From: Planctomycetota bacterium
Lineage (GTDB): Bacteria > Planctomycetota > UBA11346
NCBI GenBank assembly: GCA_024641365.1
Contig: JAHEDF010000283.1
Location: 1-5,636 of the forward strand
Direction: 5' to 3'
Length of the DNA: 5,636 bases
Positions 1 through 4,364 of this stretch are shown here, in pieces (position 1 is the stretch's first letter; the number at the start of each line of letters is the position of its first letter). The position numbers were made by a program, and so were the translations under genes. Below the pieces are notes generated by a model. That model had not been told where the DNA came from. It saw only the letters and a list, made by a program, of their open reading frames with translations, and searched no databases.

Positions 1-829
1 CGATATCGTAATTGTCAGCATTCGCCCGGACCCAACGGATTGCATTGCAGGTGTCTTGAAACCCAGCATTCATTAAACGGTATTGATCATTTTCCTCAGG
101 ATTAGGAAATGGCCCTGGCAGAACTGGCGGATTGTCTTTCGCAATTCGATACTGAATCGAAATAGCGACATAGCCGCGCTCGGCATAGAACGCACAGAGA
201 TCCCGAATATATTTAACATCTTTTGAGCCCTTGGTCCAACCGCCCCCAAAGGCAAGGATCATGGCCGGCAATTTTTTGGGCAACTGGGCGGTGCTTATTG
301 GTTGATAGATATCAAACAGTAACGGCATGGTGGTGTCGCCACTTTGTGCCACACCATATTCGATATTTGGGATTTTTTTATACTCAAAAAGTTTATTAAT
401 AAATGGTGTCGTGCCATTATCCTCGGGTGGCTTCGATAATGTCGTTTTATGCTTGTCAGTTTCTAACGTGTCGGTTTTGTTTTCTTGCGTGCCCAAATAA
501 GCATCCAGCGCTACCCGCATGTCTTCGGGCAGTTTATCGCGGCCGGCTTTTAGTTCTTCCTCTGTAATTTTACCATCTTTATTCAGGTCTATCTCAGGTG
601 CGCCAGCTAAAATCTTCTGCGCTATCCTTTTGGGAACCTCTGCGGCAAAAGCATTTGCCGCAAATAATGTCGCGATGATTATTAGGAAAATATTTTTTAT
701 CTTATGCCCCTTTAGGAAAGCGGAAATAGGAAAAAGGTTGATGGGTGAATTTAAAATGCATTGCAAAGCAGTTCCTTCAATCGCTAAAAAAAGAGAACGT
801 AAGCTAGTTATTATTTTATGTAAAAACAT
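1..829 (-). CDS. Secreted EF-hand/alpha-beta hydrolase esterase, N-terminal 276 residues (3' end off window)
   Basis: Predicted exported carboxylesterase of the alpha/beta-hydrolase fold, likely hydrolysing acyl esters, perhaps acetyl groups on polysaccharide. The frame is open from ATG at 829 to the left edge. Residues 44-63 look like a signal peptide (IKNIFLIII core, cleavage near AFA/AEV). Residues 81-92 form a canonical EF-hand loop, DLNKDGKITEEE, with Asp, Asn, Asp and Glu at calcium-binding positions 1, 3, 5 and 12. A polar linker follows (about 113-142). The hydrolase domain begins near 150, with the oxyanion-type motif FGGGW at 194-198 and a strand ending AISIQYR at 222-228. NAIRWVRANA at 262-271 is the helix that usually precedes the nucleophile elbow. 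The GxSxG serine, Asp and His lie beyond the edge, so catalysis cannot be checked. The 43 residues before the signal peptide are unusual, and Phe replaces the usual His of HGGGW. The ATG at 829 is chosen for its perfect Shine-Dalgarno sequence. Fold and export are fairly sure; the substrate is inferred. Confidence 0.85.
   Translation of the reverse strand, partial: MFLHKIITSLRSLFLAIEGTALQCILNSPINLFPISAFLKGHKIKNIFLIIIATLFAANAFAAEVPKRIAQKILAGAPEIDLNKDGKITEEELKAGRDKLPEDMRVALDAYLGTQENKTDTLETDKHKTTLSKPPEDNGTTPFINKLFEYKKIPNIEYGVAQSGDTTMPLLFDIYQPISTAQLPKKLPAMILAFGGGWTKGSKDVKYIRDLCAFYAERGYVAISIQYRIAKDNPPVLPGPFPNPEENDQYRLMNAGFQDTCNAIRWVRANADNYDI
698..713 (-). promoter_or_regulatory. Internal Shine-Dalgarno-like AAAGGGG before an in-frame ATA codon
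   Basis: Inside the esterase frame, the minus strand reads AAAGGGG (713-707), then six bases, then ATA (700-698, codon 44), then codons for KNIFLIII. If this ATA were ATG, the protein would start with an ordinary signal peptide at a well-spaced ribosome-binding site. This looks like the remnant of an ancestral start, a rare non-canonical start, or a sequencing error. The arrangement is visible in the sequence; its use as a start is inference. Confidence 0.3.
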
Positions 830-833
830 GTTA

Positions 834-841
834 ACCTCCTT
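834..841 (-). promoter_or_regulatory. Strong Shine-Dalgarno site of the esterase gene
   Basis: The minus strand reads AAGGAGGT followed by TAAC and then ATG (829-827), a near-perfect anti-16S complement at usable spacing. It is the strongest ribosome-binding site in the window. It is the main reason for placing the start here, although the hydrophobic signal peptide begins 43 codons later. Confidence 0.75.
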
Positions 842-1028
842 GACGATATCCGGTGCATTTAGAGATGCCTTGCATGAAATATTTAATCTAGCACAAAGCA
901 ATTTTCGTGGCGATATATTCAGACGTGATGTGTAAACATAACTACATAATCGCCGACAAACAACGTTTATTGACGTACACTCTAGTGGGCCGTGATAAAA
1001 ATATTTATGTGTTAATTACTTACTGCGG

Positions 1029-1054
1029 CTCTACTCACCACATTTACAGTAGAG
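1029..1054. repeat. Perfect 7-bp inverted repeat with 12-base spacer
   Basis: CTCTACT at 1029-1035 is mirrored by AGTAGAG at 1048-1054 around a 12-base spacer. Two further pairs can form outside a 2x2 mismatch. No T-run follows on either strand, so it is not a standard rho-independent terminator. It lies about 200 bases upstream of the esterase start and could be an operator dyad or an mRNA hairpin after the sulfatase genes. Confidence 0.4.
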
Positions 1055-1138
1055 ATGCGCATAAAGAAAAATGCTCCGTAGCTTAAGGTGTGTTGGTGGT
1101 AGGATGACAATTAGAATGTTAAACAAAGGTGATCGTCA

Positions 1139-2542
1139 TTAATCATCATCAGGATCTCCTGGGGGTTTATCCGATTTATTTTTCTTTTTTTCTTTTCCCT
1201 TTCTATCGCCGTCCGAATTCCCTTTATCAAATGATTCGGTTTCAATGGCCATAAACTGTTTAAGCACCTGCTGCAAGCGATCATGATCGGCTTTAGAGTC
1301 GTCGCTAGAAACAGCGCGTTCGCTGTAGCGTGACGAATCTGAATCGACTGGAATATTGTAGAACTTGCCATCTTGGTTCAGGCGAAATTGCTTATCGCGG
1401 GCAAAATACCCTTTGCCGAAGCTGACTAAAATCTGTTCGCGGTCTTTGCCGTCGCCGCCGAGCAAATTATGAGATAAATTCATACCATCGACTTCACGGC
1501 TGAGCGGAATGCCAGCAATGGCCGTTATGGTTGGTAAAACATCAGCGAGGCTAAATAACTGTTCGCGCACGCCTGGGTTAATTTTGCCTGGCCACCACGC
1601 CATTAAAGGCACACGTGTTCCCGCTTCGGTCATGCTGCCTTTACCGCCATGTATCGACAAATCCTGCAATTTACTGGTGATGCTTTTATTGGTTCCGTTG
1701 TCACCGGTAAACAAAACCAAAGTATTTTTATCCAATCCATGTTTACGTAAGGTGTCAAAAATATCACCAACCACATAGTCCATATAGGTTATCATGTGAC
1801 CAAATGCTTTGGTTTGTTTATCCATGTCAGCGGTAAATTTTCTACTCGCTAATTCGCCTAATTGAGGTGGAATGTCAAAGGGATTGTGCACCAAGGCCAT
1901 GGGAAAATAAACAAAGAAGGGTTGGTCTTTTTTTCGTTCAATAAAATCGATGATAAATTTATGGTAGAAATCAGGGCCATAATCTTTTGCTGCTCCCTGA
2001 ATAAATTTTGCATCTTGGTAGATATGTGGCTTATAATAGCGACTAGTTTTTTGGCCGTTATAAACCCACGTCCACATACAATACTCATCAAACCCATGTT
2101 GTTTTGGTTGCTCAGGGATTTCATCAAATTTACCAAGTTGCCATTTCCCAGCGATTGCTGTGGCATACCCTGCATCATGGAAATAATTACCAAATGTTTT
2201 AATGCTCGTCGGCATACGGACGCCATCGTCTTTACTAATTAAACCACGAAAACCAGTGCGATTGGGATAAAGGCCGCTCATAATCATCACGCGCGTCGGC
2301 GTGCACAATGGTGTGGCATAGGCGTTATTAAATCGCGCGCCTTCTTGTGCCATACGATCTAAATTCGGTGTCGTATAAATGGTGCTGCCGTAACACCCCA
2401 GGCCTTCGGCACCAATATCGTCAGCCATAATAACAATAACATTTGGTTTATCCGCGCCGTATCCACCAAGATGTATTGTCATGGCCATTATAAAACATGC
2501 ATACCTAGGCATTACACGGGGGAAAATACGGTGAGATATCAT
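1139..2542 (-). CDS. Secreted type I (formylglycine) sulfatase A, GKWQLG variant
   Basis: Complete 467-residue sulfatase (alkaline-phosphatase superfamily, PF00884 type) that should hydrolyse sulfate esters, probably on carbohydrate, outside the cytoplasm. An export signal covers about residues 1-30, ending GYGA before DKPNVIV. Visible active-site elements are: metal ligands D41-D42 in MADDIG; C80 in CTPTR, the Cys to be converted to formylglycine, with R84; K133 in GKWQLG; H219 in VHNPF; D281-N282 in TGDNGT; and K301 in GGKGS. The His that normally follows in GKWHLG is Gln135. With HGFDEYCMW just downstream, this resembles a recurrent PVC subfamily as I recall it, so it need not mean inactivity. 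The C-terminus (about 438-467) is a charged, Lys- then Asp-rich low-complexity tail ending DPDDD. AAGGA lies seven bases before ATG 2542. An internal Met11 is an alternative start that keeps most of the signal. It lies 52 bases after sulfatase B and is probably cotranscribed with it. Confidence 0.92.
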   Translation of the reverse strand: MISHRIFPRVMPRYACFIMAMTIHLGGYGADKPNVIVIMADDIGAEGLGCYGSTIYTTPNLDRMAQEGARFNNAYATPLCTPTRVMIMSGLYPNRTGFRGLISKDDGVRMPTSIKTFGNYFHDAGYATAIAGKWQLGKFDEIPEQPKQHGFDEYCMWTWVYNGQKTSRYYKPHIYQDAKFIQGAAKDYGPDFYHKFIIDFIERKKDQPFFVYFPMALVHNPFDIPPQLGELASRKFTADMDKQTKAFGHMITYMDYVVGDIFDTLRKHGLDKNTLVLFTGDNGTNKSITSKLQDLSIHGGKGSMTEAGTRVPLMAWWPGKINPGVREQLFSLADVLPTITAIAGIPLSREVDGMNLSHNLLGGDGKDREQILVSFGKGYFARDKQFRLNQDGKFYNIPVDSDSSRYSERAVSSDDSKADHDRLQQVLKQFMAIETESFDKGNSDGDRKGKEKKKNKSDKPPGDPDDD

Positions 2543-2549
2543 ACGGTTA

Positions 2550-2554
2550 TCCTT
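2550..2554 (-). promoter_or_regulatory. Shine-Dalgarno site of sulfatase A
   Basis: AAGGA on the minus strand, seven bases before ATG 2542-2540, supports this start over the internal Met11. It sits in the short AT-rich spacer (2543-2594) between the two sulfatase genes. That spacer has no visible terminator, which fits cotranscription. Confidence 0.65.
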
Positions 2555-2594
2555 TTTGAGTAATTTAATAATTTATCTTCGTTTACCATATGAT

Positions 2595-4064
2595 TTATTG
2601 TTCAGCAACTCCCGGTGAGCGTTGAGTTTCTGAAAAGTTTTTCTCAAATGCGTTCAATTGCTGTTTCAATTTTTGGACAATGTCAGGATGATCGTCATAC
2701 ACGTTATGGGCTTCGCCAATATCATCTCGTAAATTATAAAGTCCTTCACTGGTTGCCTTTTTTTTCACCTCGTCTGGTTCTTTTGCCGCAGTTTTATCCT
2801 TTTTATTGCCCTTTTCTTTTGGGGCTTTTTCTTGAGCCGTTGTGTATTTCCAATCTCCCATACGAATACCGGTCACGTGGCTACCACTGATATAGAAAAT
2901 TGCTTCATGGGGAGATGTGGCATTGGGTATCCCGGCCAGAAATGGCCAAATATTTTTACCATCAATCATCGGATCCGATGGTACTTGGCCACCAGCAAGT
3001 CCGACAAAAGTCGGTAGTAAATCCATTATCGTTATTGGCTGATCGGTGCGTATGTGCGCTGGAATTTTACTTGGCCACCGGGCAATAAAAGGAACGCGGA
3101 CACCGCCTTCTAAAGTCGTGCCTTTGCCGCCGCGCAGTGGCAACGCTCGTCCATTTTTAGATAAATTCGGCCCATTGTCAGAGGTGAAAATAACCAGCGT
3201 ATTGTCGTCGATTCCTAATTCTTTGATGGTTTTTAAAATCTCTCCAGTGCTCCAATCAAGTTCTTGTACCGCATCGCCATAGATGCCGCGCTTACTGGTC
3301 CCAATAAATTCTTTTGAGGCATGAATTGGTATATGTGGTATATTATGCGGCACATACAAAAAAAACGGTTTATCTTTATTTTTTGTGATAAAGGAAATGG
3401 CTTCGTGCGTGTAGCGCTGGGTAAACAGTGTTTGGTCAGCAGGCACTTCAATGACAACATTATCTCGTACTAAAGGACAGGGAGCTTCTTCCATTTTTAA
3501 GATACTGTCGCGGGTAAACCCATCACGAAACACACAATTATCGGCAAATTGTTTTAAAGTCGGATGATAACCCTGACTATTGGATGCGGGCGTGCCGTAC
3601 CAGGTGTCAAATCCATGATTCATGGGCTGAAACATGTCTTCATTGCCGAGGTGCCATTTACCAATAATGGCAGTAACATATCCCTGACTTTTTAGTAATT
3701 CGGCAACGGTGTTTTCAGTGGGATTAATGCCAGAATTATTTCTTGGGAATAATACGCCACCAATACCAACCCGTTTTCCAAAACTCCCTGTCATAAAAGC
3801 CGCACGTGTTGGTGAGCACACGGGTGCGACATAAAAACTTGTGCAGTTAATGCCTTCGGTGGCCATGCGATCAATATTGGGGGTAGCAATATCGGTCGCT
3901 CCGTAACAACTGATATCGCCATAACCCAGATCATCAGTTAGTATAACAATAATATTTGGTTTTTTTTCTACAGCAGTGGCAGCGACTGCGATAATAAAAA
4001 GGCATAAAAAGGTGATAATTTTATGGGGGATTTTTCTTATCGAATAATGTAATAAATAAGGCAT
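2595..4064 (-). CDS. Secreted type I (formylglycine) sulfatase B
   Basis: Complete 489-residue sulfatase of the PF00884 type, expected to remove sulfate from a glycan in the periplasm or outside the cell. The signal peptide spans about residues 1-31 ([13 protein letters not shown] core, cleavage near ATA/VEK). Catalytic elements are complete: D44-D45 in TDDLGYGD; C83 in CSPTR, the formylglycine precursor, with R87; K136 and H138 in GKWHLG; H240/H244 in [10 protein letters not shown]296-N297 in TSDNGP; and K314 in [10 protein letters not shown]. The C-terminal part carries DWKY (404-407) and [10 protein letters not shown] (442-451), which is typical of the arylsulfatase A-like group. Between these lies an unusual Lys/Glu/Ala-rich insertion (about 411-438) ending in a KKK encoded by an A8G run. 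AGGA lies seven bases before ATG 4064. Sulfatase A is only 52 bases downstream. The two enzymes are clearly diverged paralogues, so they probably act on different sulfate positions. No formylglycine-generating enzyme is present in the window. Confidence 0.94.
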   Translation of the reverse strand: MPYLLHYSIRKIPHKIITFLCLFIIAVAATAVEKKPNIIVILTDDLGYGDISCYGATDIATPNIDRMATEGINCTSFYVAPVCSPTRAAFMTGSFGKRVGIGGVLFPRNNSGINPTENTVAELLKSQGYVTAIIGKWHLGNEDMFQPMNHGFDTWYGTPASNSQGYHPTLKQFADNCVFRDGFTRDSILKMEEAPCPLVRDNVVIEVPADQTLFTQRYTHEAISFITKNKDKPFFLYVPHNIPHIPIHASKEFIGTSKRGIYGDAVQELDWSTGEILKTIKELGIDDNTLVIFTSDNGPNLSKNGRALPLRGGKGTTLEGGVRVPFIARWPSKIPAHIRTDQPITIMDLLPTFVGLAGGQVPSDPMIDGKNIWPFLAGIPNATSPHEAIFYISGSHVTGIRMGDWKYTTAQEKAPKEKGNKKDKTAAKEPDEVKKKATSEGLYNLRDDIGEAHNVYDDHPDIVQKLKQQLNAFEKNFSETQRSPGVAEQ

Positions 4065-4071
4065 GATGCTG

Positions 4072-4076
4072 TCCTA
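4072..4076 (-). promoter_or_regulatory. Shine-Dalgarno site of sulfatase B, with a possible -10 box upstream
   Basis: TAGGA on the minus strand lies seven bases before ATG 4064-4062. Just upstream is TATACT (4092-4087), a five-of-six match to a -10 box, but no recognisable -35 box sits 16-18 bases before it. The ribosome-binding site is reasonable; the promoter is only a candidate. Confidence 0.5.
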
Positions 4077-4118
4077 GTCGTGTCTCAGTATACAACAGAA
4101 GGCCTGCAGTATCCGAAC

Positions 4119-4322
4119 TCACAGTAAGCCGCTGAGTGGATCTGGGGCAGATGGTACAGTAAGAGAACTTCCGCTCTTTGCGTGATTTAACGCACGAGCT
4201 ACCAAATGGTCATACAATGAGTTATAAGTATTTGTAAACCCATACACTTGCAACATGTGCCCAGACATTTTCACCACCAATCTGTCAATTTTAGCGGTCA
4301 ACGCTGCTGAGAAAAACCACAA
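4119..4322 (-). CDS. Doubtful small ORF, 67 codons (49 from an internal ATG)
   Basis: This is the only ORF of any size in the gap that is not a shadow of a larger gene. From ATG 4322 it encodes 67 residues; from ATG 4268, preceded by a weak GGTGG, it encodes 49 residues beginning MSGHMLQVYG. I do not recognise it. It has no clear membrane segment or metal motif, apart from a short hydrophobic stretch at the start of the long form. It is on the same strand as its neighbours, 54 bases before sulfatase B. An ORF of this length can occur by chance, and the interrupted hairpin at 4173-4199 lies inside it. It could be a small protein, a decayed gene end or non-coding. Confidence 0.15.
   Translation of the reverse strand: MWFFSAALTAKIDRLVVKMSGHMLQVYGFTNTYNSLYDHLVARALNHAKSGSSLTVPSAPDPLSGLL
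4173..4199. repeat. Interrupted 9-bp hairpin
   Basis: GCTC (4173-4176) pairs with GAGC (4196-4199), and TGCGT (4179-4183) pairs with ACGCA (4190-4194). They are separated by a 2x1 internal loop, with a six-base apical loop GATTTA. No T-run follows on either strand. It sits about 110 bases upstream of sulfatase B and could form in its leader RNA or mark a binding site; the role is unknown. Confidence 0.4.
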
Positions 4323-4340
4323 ATACCTGCTAGCTGGGAA

Positions 4341-4359
4341 GCCAAGACGTTTCGTCGGC
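4341..4359 (-). terminator. Hairpin just after the comEC stop, possible weak terminator
   Basis: On the minus strand GCC-GACG pairs with CGTC-GGC around an AAA loop, with a two-base TT bulge on the 3' side. It begins five bases after the comEC stop codon. Its position fits a transcript end, but the following bases are TTCCC rather than a U-run. Intrinsic termination would therefore be weak, and it may only protect the mRNA 3' end. Confidence 0.3.
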
Positions 4360-4364
4360 AGATT

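Larger units (their letters stand above)
830..1138. other. Intergenic region between sulfatase A and the esterase
   Basis: This 309-base AT-rich gap has no convincing gene on either strand. It holds a 7-bp inverted repeat (1029-1054) and, at its left end, the strong esterase Shine-Dalgarno site. I see no hairpin followed by a U-tract after the sulfatase A stop, so a clear intrinsic terminator is lacking. I also find no minus-strand pair of -35 and -10 boxes at normal spacing. The length suggests that the esterase has its own promoter, but the sequence does not prove this. Confidence 0.5.
4065..4364. other. Intergenic region between comEC and sulfatase B
   Basis: This 300-base gap separates the DNA-uptake gene from the sulfatase genes. 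It contains a hairpin directly after the comEC stop (4341-4359) and a longer interrupted hairpin (4173-4199). It also holds a minus-strand ORF without database-recognisable features (4119-4322) and a candidate -10 box near its left end. It is the natural place for the sulfatase promoter. Confidence 0.5.

Noticed and set aside
831..875. Minus-strand 14-codon leader ORF ending one base before the esterase ATG
   Set aside because: The overlap is neat (TAA, one base, ATG), but it has no ribosome-binding site and no codon run typical of attenuators. An ORF this short is expected by chance.
519..935. Plus-strand ORF of 138 codons opposite the esterase 5' end
   Set aside because: It lies antisense to the well-supported signal peptide and EF-hand coding region, lacks recognisable motifs, and is a shadow frame.
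1117..1141. Terminator after the sulfatase A stop
   Set aside because: Only a weak stem with a G-T pair and a loop of about 20 bases can be drawn, with no U-run after it.
4183..4191. ATTTAAC resembling an integron attC core site
   Set aside because: The motif is degenerate and short, no matching partner core lies at suitable distance, and there is no cassette structure or integrase.
4283..4288. TTGACA on the minus strand as a -35 box for the sulfatase operon
   Set aside because: No -10-like hexamer lies 16-18 bases downstream. The best -10 candidate (4087-4092) is far away, so this is probably a chance match.
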